Program-made: the position numbers and the translations under genes
The notes under the pieces: generated by a model
The model's input: the letters and a program-made list of their open reading frames with translations, nothing else
Database searches by the model: none
Told to the model about the DNA's origin: nothing
Source of the DNA: Brassica napus
Lineage: Eukaryota > Streptophyta > Magnoliopsida > Brassicales > Brassicaceae
Length of the DNA: 64,000 nt
NCBI RefSeq assembly: GCF_020379485.1
Contig: NW_026015638.1
Location: 1 to 64,000 of the forward strand
Direction: 5' to 3'
Part shown: piece after piece, positions 1 through 9,500 of the stretch
How positions within the stretch are numbered: position 1 is the first letter of the stretch
How the letters are laid out: each line of letters starts with the position of its first letter

Positions 1-839
1 GAGCCCTAGGCCCCTTCTCTGGATGGTTTGGATAGATCCTTGCATAAACGAATCAAAGACTCAAGTTTATCAAGGCTGTGGATCGAATGGTGACACAATA
101 GGCTGCGAAAGGCTCCTTGATACTCCTAACTTAGATCGGATATGACACCACCTTTCAAAGCCCTTGGGCGTTGGATATACACACCAACAGACTGGATACT
201 ACACACCAGACACTCTCTTAACTCGTGAAAAGCAAGGGAGAAGAAAACAAAGGTTTAAATGAAAGAAAACTTGATAGATGCTAGGGTTGCCGAGTTACAC
301 ATATATATAGTGAAAGGCTTGGAACAGGCTCCAAGCATTTCGAAATTAAAGGGAACAGGCTCCTCCAATTAATGTAGAAGTAAAGACACAACTTAGATAG
401 AGTTTTCGAAAATGAAAGACATAATACTTAGAAATAAAGATAGCATAAGGTTCTTCATGTGGTTTTGGTCCGAGAGTATCAACTAGGGATAAGATAGCAA
501 GACTATGGCCTCGTTAAAAAACCTATCATTGCAAAACCCAATGGGACAAAACAATGATAGGAAAAGAGCACACATAGCTTGCTAGCCTAGATGATACTCA
601 ACTTGATGGTAAGATGGCTTGAATGGTGATAAGCGTATCTTGAAGTATCAAGCTTCCTCCAAGACATTCTTCTTGCTCCAGGACTTCCTGATTAGTCCTC
701 CAATAGCTTCTTTGAGTTTCCTAGCTCTGCTCGAGTCATGGGACCTTTAGGAATGGTTAAGACCTCATCTTCTTCAGCTGGTTCATCTCTAAACTCGCCA
801 TCTCTATCTCCATCAGCTGGCTGGTCCATGATCATATCA
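1..839 (-). repeat. 3' LTR of gypsy copy 1 (left copy)
   Basis: This segment is collinear with 5746-6593 and is bounded by the polypurine tract at 840. The sense-strand LTR begins TGATATGATCATGG at 839. The window opens about 5 bases inside the LTR's far end, so it is almost complete. A TATA-like run lies at 299-309 on the minus strand. Differences from the right LTR are mostly single-base indels rather than substitutions. Confidence 0.88.
522..561 (-). promoter_or_regulatory. Conserved stem-loop 3' of pol stop (gypsy copy 1, 3' LTR)
   Basis: Perfect 10-bp arms (CCTATCATTG at 522-531, CAATGATAGG at 552-561) enclose a loop containing CCCAATGGG. The same architecture occurs in every element of this window whose 3' end is visible. 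It lies a short distance past the pol stop codon. Its function is unknown; a role in RNA packaging, reverse transcription or 3'-end formation is inference. Confidence 0.6.
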
Positions 840-859
840 TCCCCTCCCTCTTGAAAAGG
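840..859 (-). promoter_or_regulatory. Polypurine tract of gypsy copy 1
   Basis: On the minus strand, AAGAGGGAGGGGA directly precedes the LTR start TGATATG. This is the expected plus-strand priming site. It is also coding: it gives the GGDD stretch of the pol tail, as recalled for CRM elements. Confidence 0.85.
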
Positions 860-867
860 ATTTGACC

Positions 868-1062
868 TCAAATCAGGTTCATCTGCATAAAAGGGATCAA
901 GTCAGTAACATTGAAGCTATTACTCACATCATACTTATCTTGGAGATCAATCTTGTAGGCATTGTTGCTGATCTTCCTTGTGATCTCAAAAGGTCCATCA
1001 ATTCTTGGCATAAGCTTTGACTTCCTCTCATTAGGAAACCTCTCTTTTCTCAATGAACCCAA
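868..1062 (-). pseudogene. Integrase C-terminal fragment, gypsy copy 1
   Basis: This 64-residue piece contains [13 protein letters not shown] and the [19 protein letters not shown] stretch, then FNVTDLIPF. It matches the integrase C-terminal segment of the second gypsy element (33101-33739) with a few substitutions. In chromoviruses this region precedes the chromodomain-like or CR-type tail thought to guide insertion. Here a frameshift at about 870 separates it from the [13 protein letters not shown] tail, which lies over the polypurine tract. Confidence 0.7.
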
Positions 1063-2134
1063 ACTTTATCACCCTCCTTAAAGACCATCTCACGCCTTCC
1101 TTTTTGGCATGCTTGACATACTGCTTATTTTTCTCTCATGTTGAGCCTAGCTTGCTCGTGAAGTTGTTTCACCATCTCTGCCTTCTTTTTGCCATCCAAA
1201 CTGACCCTTTCACACTCAGGTAAAGGGATTAAATCCAAAGAGAGTGGGATTGAACCCATAAACAATTTCAAAGGGTGAAAACTTAGAAGCAGAATGCAAC
1301 AGCATGATTATATGCAAATTCACAATGTGGCAGATAATCTTCCCAAGATTTCAATTCTTTTTTAATGAATGCACGCAAGAGTGTTCCTAAGAGTTCTATT
1401 AACTACTTCAGTCTGTCCATCATTTGCGGATGACAAGTAGTGGAGAACAACAACTTAGTGCCTAGCTTAGACCAAGAGTTTTTTCCAAAAATAACAAGAA
1501 ACTTAGTATCCCTATCAGAAACTATGGTCCTAGGCATACCATGTAACGCACAATCTCCTTAAAGAACAGGTTAGCTACATGCAATGCATCATCAGTTTTA
1601 TGACATGCTATGAAATGTGCCATTTTTGAGAACCTGTCAACAACAACAAAGATAGAATCCTTCCAGTCCTAGTTCTAGGCAATCCAAAATGAAATCCATA
1701 GATATGTCATTCCAAGGATGATAAGGAATAGGGAGAGGAGTATACAACCGTGAGACTGAACCTTAGACTTAGCTTGCTTGCAAGTTGCACATCTCTCACA
1801 TAGTTTCTCCCACATCACTTTTCATCCGAGGCCAAAAGAAATGATCCTGCAAGGTTTTAAGAGTCTTTTGCAATACCAAAGTGACCCATGAGACTTCCTC
1901 CATGTGATTCCCTAACAAACAAATCTCTCAAAGACAATTAGGCACCACAGTCCTATTATCATAAAGAGAATCCATCATGTCTAAAATAATGTCCACAGCA
2001 AATTTTTCACACAAGAGTTATAAGCTTCTTTAAATCTGGATCAGATTCATACATCTCTTTAATCTGCTCAAAACCTAACAACTTAGCATCAAGAGTGTTT
2101 AAGAGAACATACCTTCGAGATAGTGCATCAGCAA

Positions 2135-2323
2135 CTATTTTTCTTTACCTTGTTTGTACTTGATGACATAAGGATGTCTCAATGAACTCAACCCACCTTG
2201 CGTGTCTCTTTTGCTGAGCTTGTTCTGTCCTTTCAAGTACTTGAGAGACTCATGATCCGTGTGTATCACAACTCCTTGGGCCACAAGTAATGCTGCCAAG
2301 TCTGCAAAGCTCTCACCAAGCAT
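2135..2323 (-). pseudogene. RNase H fragment, gypsy copy 1
   Basis: The piece carries [21 protein letters not shown] followed, after a local scramble, by [11 protein letters not shown]. These are the third catalytic-Asp region and the C-terminal end of a Ty3/gypsy RNase H. The matching stretch in gypsy copy 2 is uninterrupted. Upstream residues here are out of frame relative to copy 2. Confidence 0.65.
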
Positions 2324-2817
2324 ACATATTCCTTATCATAAGTTGCATAGTTGAGAGTGGCGCCTCCAAGCTTCTCACTGAAATAAGCTATGGGTCTCTT
2401 CTCCGCTCATAAGAACAGCACCAATTCCAATTCCTGAGGCATCACATTCAATTTCAAAAGTTTTATTGAAATCAGGAAGTATAAGAAGAGGGGCATTAGT
2501 AAGCTTCTCTTTAGGCATTGAAAGGCAAGTTCTTGTGCTTCTCCCCATTTGAATCCACTTCTTTCTTGATCACCTCAGTCATGGGGCTGCTATGGTGCTA
2601 AAGTCTTTCACAAACCCGGTAGAAAGCCACAAAGGCCGTGAAGCTCCTTACTTCACTTATAGTTTTGGAATTGGCCATTCTTGATTGCTCTCACCTTCTC
2701 CTGATCCACTTTACTCCATCTGCACCCACAACAAAGCCTAAAAAAGACCAAGTTATCCGTACAAAAGTGCACTTCTTAATTAGCAAACAGTTTTTCTTTC
2801 TCAAGCATCAGAACAGA

Positions 2818-3018
2818 CTAAGATGTTCTATATGATCTCCTAAAGCTCTTACTGTAAACAAGGATGTCATCAAAGTATACCACAACAAATATGCCTATGA
2901 ATGATCTAAGAACATGATTCATCAATCTCATAAATGTACTAGGTGCATTGGTTAATCCAAATGGCATGACTAACCACTCATAGACCATGTTAGTTTTAAA
3001 TGCAGTTTTTCCATTCAT
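2818..3018 (-). pseudogene. Reverse transcriptase palm fragment, gypsy copy 1
   Basis: The fragment contains [20 protein letters not shown] and then [10 protein letters not shown], the catalytic YxDD box of Ty3/gypsy reverse transcriptase. It is nearly identical over this stretch to copy 2 (35115-35750). Frame breaks occur on both sides. Confidence 0.75.
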
Positions 3019-3585
3019 CTCCTTCTTTCATCCTAATCTGATGATATCCACTTTAAATCAATCTTAGAAAATATGCAAGAACCATGCAATTCATCAAGCA
3101 TATCATCTAATCTAGGAATAGGGTGGCGATACTTCACAGTGATTTGTTGATGGCTCTGCAATCAACACACATGCGCCAGCTCCCATCTTTCTGGGCACAA
3201 GTAGCACTGGCACAGCACAAGGACTCATGCTCTCTCGGATATGCCCTTCTCCATCAGTTCCTCCACTTGCCTTTGTAGTTCTTTGGTCTCCACCGGATTG
3301 GTTCTGTATGCTGGCCTATTGGGAAGTGTAGAACCGGGCACAAAATCAATTTGGTGCTCAATCCCTCGCACTGGTGGTAGTCCATTGGGACTATCTTCTG
3401 GAAAAACATCTTGATATTCCTGTAAAAGATTGACAAGTTCACTCGGATACTCCGGTGCAATGTTTAGAGTAGTCAGAGGGATTCCTTATAGATAAACAAA
3501 AGATAGGAAGGTTAGAGCAGAGAGATCTTTTAACATCCAGACTTGGCATAGAAGTTTAGTTGCTTTGGTGATTCAGCGGGAAGAT

Positions 3586-3955
3586 CTATCTCTTTCTTCT
3601 TTTGTAGCTGAAGCTGATCTTCTGAACTTCCTTAGGAGTCATAGGCACAAGAACTGTCTTTCTCCCTTTAAACTCAAAAGTGTGCTTGTTGGCATACCCA
3701 TCATGGATCACACGTCTATCTGATTGCCACGGCCTTCCAAGGAGAATGTGTCCAGCTTCCATAGGCAACACATCACAAAATCTCATCTTCATATTTACCA
3801 ATGGCTAAGGGAACCATAACCTGAGTAGATACTCTCATCTCGCCCTCTTCATTGAGCCATTGGAGCCTATATGGTTTAGGATGCTTTTGGACCTTCAAAC
3901 CCAACTTTTTAACCATAGTCTCACTCGCAACGTTGACACAACTGCCTCCATCCAC
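3586..3955 (-). pseudogene. Aspartic protease fragment, gypsy copy 1
   Basis: Two overlapping frames cover the retropepsin region. The upstream piece starts DGGSCVNVASETMVKKLGL, the active-site region with DGG where most retropepsins have D-S/T-G. The downstream piece has HILLGRPWQ, the second conserved protease block. A frameshift near 3780 separates them. Copy 2 has both in one frame (35747-36622). Confidence 0.7.
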
Positions 3956-4452
3956 AATAGACTACAGACCTTTCCTTGCACTAGACATCTAGTATAGAAG
4001 AGATTCTCTCTTTGCTCCATTTCTTCGGTCTTGCTTTGAAGACTCAAGGTTCTTCTAGCAACTAGCAACCTTCCAGCAACCGGGTTGGCAACATACTCCT
4101 CTTCTGAACTGTGATCTTCTTCGGCCTCTGTCTCCTCATCAGCAGATTCATACTCTCCATTGGCATGAAGGATCATCACACGTTTGTTGGTACACTCATT
4201 AGCATAGTGCCCACGCCCTTGGCACTTAAAACACTTCACATCTCTTGCACGCGAGCTTGTAGCTTCCACTTTACCCTTATCTTTGTTGTAGATGCTACTA
4301 GACTTGGCTTCTTCTTTTGGCTGTGGCTTGCTCTCCTTTTGATAGCTCGGTTTATCTTCCTTAGAGGTCTGGTATCTATTGGAACCATAGCTGCCACGCG
4401 CATGACTTCTTCTCTTAACTTGCTGTTCCACCAAGATAGCTTTGTGTAGCAT
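3895..4452 (-). pseudogene. Gag nucleocapsid fragment with CCHC knuckle, gypsy copy 1
   Basis: This 185-residue piece is rich in Ser, Lys and Glu and contains CFKCQGRGHYANEC, a CX2CX4HX4C zinc knuckle typical of gag nucleocapsid. An acidic stretch follows, leading towards the protease. The last residues run into a wrong frame near 3950. In copy 2 the knuckle itself is disrupted by a frameshift. Confidence 0.75.
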
Positions 4453-4457
4453 CTCCT

Positions 4458-4766
4458 CTATTCCAAGTAGTGTTGCATCTCCACTCTATCTTGTATCTCA
4501 CGGTTGAGTCCACCAAGAAATCGTGCCATGGTAGCTTCACTGTCCTCAGATACACAAGCTCTTAGCATAAGCAACTCCATCTCTTGAAAGTATTCCTCTA
4601 CAGACTTTGATCCTTGTGTGAGCAGTCTCAGCTTTTGATGAAGATCACGGTGATAATGGCTTGGTACAAACCTCTTGCGCATCACAGCTTTCATCTCTGC
4701 CCATGTTTCAATGGGAAATTCACCATTGCGCCTCTTGTTTGTAACCAACTGATCCCACCAGCTCAA
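4458..4766 (-). pseudogene. Gag capsid fragment (retrotransposon gag), gypsy copy 1
   Basis: The 102-residue piece begins [15 protein letters not shown] and includes [18 protein letters not shown] and [17 protein letters not shown], the classic plant gypsy gag signature. It is separated by a short frame break at about 4455 from the nucleocapsid fragment. Confidence 0.75.
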
Positions 4767-4912
4767 TGCATAATCATTGAACTCGGTAGCAGCTACTTGA
4801 ATCTTCTTAGTCTCTGAGTAATGCTGACAGTTGAAAACGAGTTCGATCTTCTTCTCCCACTCAAGATAGGCATCTGGATCAGCTTTACCATGGAAAGGAG
4901 GGATCTTAAGCT

Positions 4913-5251
4913 TTAATCCTGATAGCTCATTGCGTCTATGCCTCCGGCCCTCATGATCACGTCGAGATCTTCTACTGCTACGTCTTGAACCGGAGCTATG
5001 GCTACTTCTCTCATAGAAGTTATCAGTCTCTTCTGATCCAGCATGCTCACGCTGACCTTGTCTGTTTCTTCTTGCTCATGTCTTGAACCAGATGCTTGTC
5101 CTTGCCCATCATGCGGTCTCTGATCATACTTCTCTTCCAGTAACTTCACCATCGCTTCCATCACTTGTTTGGTGATTGCTTCTTGCAGCAATCTATTCCT
5201 TCGCACAAAGGTTTCATCATCCTCCTCAGACCCCATTGCTTCCTGATACAC
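4913..5251 (-). pseudogene. Gag N-terminal fragment, gypsy copy 1
   Basis: A 112-residue hydrophilic piece begins MGSEEDDETFVRRNRLLQEA after an upstream Met. It lies about 480 bp from the primer binding site, a normal leader length, so it is the probable start of gag. It shows no catalytic motif. Copy 2 retains only ragged traces of this part. Confidence 0.55.
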
Positions 5252-5732
5252 GAAAAACTTGAACCAGTAAGTAGTTCAAAAGAATTCAGAACTCAAGATT
5301 CAAATAAGGAAACAAAGTATTCAAACAAAGCGGCAAATGAAGATACTTGATCAACACGCGACGATTTGAATTCTATCTTTCGAAATTGAAACAATAACAG
5401 ATCAGATTCAACGGATGATGAAATGAGGTAATCAAATCCTGATCTATGATCTAACAACAGATCGAGTCACACAATCACAAGAAACTTTCGGATCAAGTAA
5501 AACGATAACGTAATCGACAAGAATGTGAAAAGGTTTTTGTTCAAAACTTGATCGAAATTCTTAGATCTATCAATATGAGACACGAAACAATCAGATCTAG
5601 CAATCCTGATAATGAAACAAGCAGATCAATGAGAATAAACACACAAGAACCGATTGATCAACAAAATATGAATCGACAAAGAGTAGATCTTAAGAAATCG
5701 CAAAAGAGAAATCGAAACTCCCCTTCCAGAGT
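5252..5732 (-). other. 5' leader of gypsy copy 1
   Basis: This is A-rich untranslated sequence between the primer binding site and the presumed gag start. It may include the packaging signal. I see no open frame or recognisable structure in it. Confidence 0.5.
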
Positions 5733-5745
5733 GCTCTGATACCAC
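5733..5745 (-). promoter_or_regulatory. Primer binding site (initiator-Met tRNA), gypsy copy 1
   Basis: The minus strand reads TGGTATCAGAGC next to the 5' LTR end, complementary to the 3' end of plant initiator methionine tRNA. Only about 12 bases match, shorter than the 18-19 base match in the copia elements here. Confidence 0.85.
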
Positions 5746-6593
5746 TTAATGAGATCCTAGGACCCTTCTCTGGATGGTTTGGATAGATCCTTGCATAAAC
5801 GAATCAAAGACTCAAGTTTATCAAGGCTGTGGATCGAATGGTGACACAAGAGGCTGCGGAAAGGCTCCTTGATACTCCTAGACTTAGATCGGATATGACA
5901 CACCTTTCTAAAGCCCTTGGGCGTTGGATATTACACACCAACAGACTGGATACTACACACCAGACACTCTCTTAACTCGTGAAAGCAAGGGAGAAGAAAA
6001 CACAAAGGTTTAAATGAAAGAAAACTTGATAGATGCTAGGGTTGCCGAGTTACACATAATATAGTGAAAGGCTTGGAACAGGCTCCAAGCATTTCGAAAT
6101 TAAAGGAACAGGCTCCTCCAATTAATGTAGAATAAAGACACACTTAGATAGAGTTTTCGAAAATGAAAGACATAAATACTTAGAAATAAAGATAGCATAA
6201 GGTTCTTCATGTGGTTTGGTCCGAGAGTATCAACTAGGTGATAAGATAGCAAGACTATGGCCTCGTTAAAAACCTATCATTGCAAAACCCAATGGGACAA
6301 AAACAATGATAGGAAAAGAGCACACATAGCTTGCTAGCCTAGATGATACTCAACTTGATGGTAAGATGGCTTGAATGGTGATAAGCGTATCTTGAAGTAT
6401 CAAGCTTCCTCCAAGACATTCTTCTTGCTCCAAGGACTTCCTGATTAGTCCTCCAATAGCTTCTTTGAGTTTCCTAGCTCTGGCTCGAGTCATGGGACCT
6501 TTAGGAATGGTTAAGACCTCATCTTCTTCAGCTGGTTCATCTCTAAACTCGCCATCTCTATCTCCATCAGCTGGCTGGTCCATGATCATATCA
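5746..6593 (-). repeat. 5' LTR of gypsy copy 1 (right copy)
   Basis: This is an 848-bp LTR, sense TGAT at 6593 to ATTA at 5746, followed by the primer binding site. The open frame 6350-6589 inside it is the LTR copy of the pol C-terminal tail (MDQPADGD..., GPMTRARARKLKE), not an independent gene. The conserved stem-loop is at 6273-6313 with arms CCTATCATTG and CAATGATAGG. It borders array A, so insertion fell within the ATCCC part of a satellite monomer. Confidence 0.88.
6273..6313 (-). promoter_or_regulatory. Conserved stem-loop (gypsy copy 1, 5' LTR)
   Basis: 10-bp perfect arms at 6273-6282 and 6304-6313 enclose a CCCAATGGG loop. The structure starts about 37 bp past the LTR-encoded pol stop at 6350. 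It is the second LTR copy of the structure at 522-561. Confidence 0.6.
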
Positions 6594-9500
6594 ATCCCAC
6601 TTTCAAATCAGGTGATCCCAGTTTTCCTGTTTGGGAATATGACAGCTTCTTTGTTATTCTAATCAAACCAGGATGAATCGCGATGTAAGAAGCTTGATTT
6701 TGATACATAAAGTAGTGGAGAATCACCAGGAAGCTGAATAATCTCATAGGAGTTAGGATGAAGAAGCTATCCCACTTTCAAATCAGGTGATCCCAGTTTT
6801 CCTGTTTGGGAATATGACAGCTTCTTTGTCATTCTAATCAAACCAGGATGAATCGCGATGTAAGAAGCTTGATTTTGATACATAAAGTAGTGGAGAATCA
6901 CCAGGAAGCTGAATAAATCTCATAGGAGTTAGGATGAAGAAGCTATCCCACTTTCAAATCAGGTGATCCCAGTTTTCCTGTTTGGGAATATGACAGCTTC
7001 TTTGTCATTCTAATCAAACCAGGATGAATCGCGATGTAAGAAGCTTGATTTTGATACATAAAGTAGTGGAGAATCACCAGGAAGTGAATAAATCTCATAG
7101 GAGTTAGGATGAAGAAGCTATCCCACTTTCAAATCAGGTGATCCCAGTTTTCCTGTTTGGGAATATGACAGCTTCTTTGTCATTCTAATCAAACCAGGAT
7201 GAATCGCGATGTAAGAAGCTTGATTTTGATACATAAAGTAGTGGAGAATCACCAGGAAGTGAATAAATCTCATAGGAGTTAGGATGAAGAAGCTATCCCA
7301 CTTTCAAATCAGGTGATCCCAGTTTTCCTGTTTGGGAATATGACAGCTTCTTTGTCATTCTAATCAAACCAGGATGAATCGCGATGTAAGAAGCTTGATT
7401 TTGATACATAAAGTAGTGGAGAATCACCAGGAAGCTGAATAAATCTCATAGGAGTTAGGATGAAGAAGCTATCCCACTTTCAAATCAGGTGATCCCAGTT
7501 TTCCTGTTTGGGAATATGACAGCTTCTTTGTCATTCTAATCAAACCAGGATGAATCGCGATGTAAGAAGCTTGATTTTGATACATAAAGTAGTGGAGAAT
7601 CACCAGGAAGTCGAATAAATCTCATAGGAGTTAGGATGAAGAAGCTATCCCACTTTCAAATCAGGTGATCCCAGTTTTCCTGTTTGGGAATATGACAGCT
7701 TCTTTGTCATTCTAATCAAACCAGGATGAATCGCGATGTAAGAAGCTTGATTTTGATACATAAAGTAGTGGAGAATCACCAGGAAGCTGAATAAATCTCA
7801 TAGGAGTTAGGATGAAGAAGCTATCCCACTTTCAAATCAGGTGATCCCAGTTTTCCTGTTTGGGAATATGACAGCTTCTTTGTCATTCTAATCAAACCAG
7901 GATGAATCGCGATGTAAGAAGCTTGATTTTGATACATAAAGTAGTGGAGAATCACCAGGAAGCTGAATAAATCTCATAGGAGTTAGGATGAAGAAGCTAT
8001 CCCACTTTCAAATCAGGTGATCCCAGTTTTCCTGTTTGGGAATATGACAGCTTCTTTGTCATTCTAATCAAACCAGGATGAATCGCGATGTAAGAAGCTT
8101 GATTTTGATACATAAAGTAGTGGAGAATCACCAGGAAGCTGAATAAATCTCATAGGAGTTAGGATGAAGAAGCTATCCCACTTTCAAATCAGGTGATCCC
8201 AGTTTTCCTGTTTGGGAATATGACAGCTTCTTTGTCATTCTAATCAAACCAGGATGAATCGCGATGTAAGAAGCTTGATTTTGATACATAAAGTAGTGGA
8301 GAATCACCAGGAAGCTGAATAAATCTCATAGGAGTTAGGATGAAGAAGCTATCCCACTTTCAAATCAGGTGATCCCAGTTTTCCTGTTTGGGATATGACA
8401 GCTTCTTTGTCATTCTAATCAAACCAGGATGAATCGCGATGTAAGAAGCTTGATTTTGATACATAAAGTAGTGGAGAATCACCAGGAAGCTGAATAAATC
8501 TCATAGGAGTTAGGATGAAGAAGCTATCCCACTTTCAAATCAGGTGATCCCAGTTTTCCTGTTTGGGAATATGACAGCTTCTTTGTCATTCTAATCAAAC
8601 CAGGATGAATCGCGATGTAAGAAGCTTGATTTTGATACATAAAGTAGTGGAGAATCACCAGGAAGCTGAATAAATCTCATAGGAGTTAGGATGAAGAAGC
8701 TATCCCACTTTCAAATCAGGTGATCCCAGTTTTCCTGTTTGGGAATATGACAGCTTCTTTGTCATTCTAATCAAACCAGGATGAATCGCGATGTAAGAAG
8801 CTTGATTTTGATACATAAAGTAGTGGAGAATCACCAGGAAGCTGAATAAATCTCATAGGAGTTAGGATGAAGAAGCTATCCCACTTTCAAATCAGGTGAT
8901 CCCAGTTTTCCTGTTTGGGAATATGACAGCTTCTTTGTCATTCTAATCAAACCAGGATGAATCGCGATGTAAGAAGCTTGATTTTGATACATAAAGTAGT
9001 GGAGAATCACCAGGAAGCTGAATAAATCTCATAGGAGTTAGGATGAAGAAGCTATCCCACTTTCAAATCAGGTGATCCCAGTTTTCCTGTTTGGGAATAT
9101 GACAGCTTCTTTGTCATTCTAATCAAACCAGGATGAATCGCGATGTAAGAAGCTTGATTTTGATACATAAAGTAGTGGAGAATCACCAGGAAGCTGAATA
9201 AATCTCATAGGAGTTAGGATGAAGAAGCTATCCCACTTTCAAATCAGGTGATCCCAGTTTTCCTGTTTGGGAATATGACAGCTTCTTTGTCATTCTAATC
9301 AAACCAGGATGAATCGCGATGTAAGAAGCTTGATTTTGATACATAAAGTAGTGGAGAATCACCAGGAAGCTGAATAAATCTCATAGGAGTTAGGATGAAG
9401 AAGCTATCCCACTTTCAAATCAGGTGATCCCAGTTTTCCTGTTTGGGAATATGACAGCTTCTTTGTCATTCTAATCAAACCAGGATGAATCGCGATGTAA

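Larger units (their letters stand above)
840..5251 (-). pseudogene. Frame-broken gag-pol of gypsy copy 1
   Basis: Reading the minus strand from 5251 down, the remains of one polyprotein occur in order: gag capsid (4913-5251, 4458-4766), CCHC nucleocapsid (3895-4452), protease (3586-3955), reverse transcriptase (around 2818-3018), RNase H (2135-2323) and integrase to its C-terminus (868-1062). At least eight frame changes separate them. Between 1063 and 2134 the integrase core is present but no frame stays open for 60 codons. The second gypsy element at 32517-37907 is close enough to serve as a guide to the order. Because the indels are mostly single bases and conserved motifs survive, some frameshifts may be sequencing errors. 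Confidence 0.8.
1..6593 (-). mobile_element. Ty3/gypsy LTR retrotransposon, CRM-like centromeric chromovirus (copy 1)
   Basis: This is a nearly full-length element read on the minus strand, with the 5' LTR at 5746-6593 and the 3' LTR from the window edge to 839. The internal order (gag, protease, reverse transcriptase, RNase H, integrase) is Ty3/gypsy. The pol frame runs through the polypurine tract into the LTR and encodes a GPMTRARAR tail, which in established knowledge is a trait of CRM elements; Brassica members are called CRB. The right edge abuts satellite at 6594. The left edge lies at or just outside position 1, so the target duplication cannot be seen. The coding region is broken by many 1-base indels. 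Family assignment is by motif recognition, without a database search. Confidence 0.85.

Noticed and set aside
3254..3460. 68-residue minus-strand frame in gypsy copy 1
   Set aside because: It is the wrong frame of the protease-polymerase linker; the real frame aligns with copy 2 but is broken here.
6350..6589. 79-residue frame as an independent gene
   Set aside because: It is the LTR-embedded copy of the gypsy pol C-terminal tail in the 5' LTR, not a separate gene.
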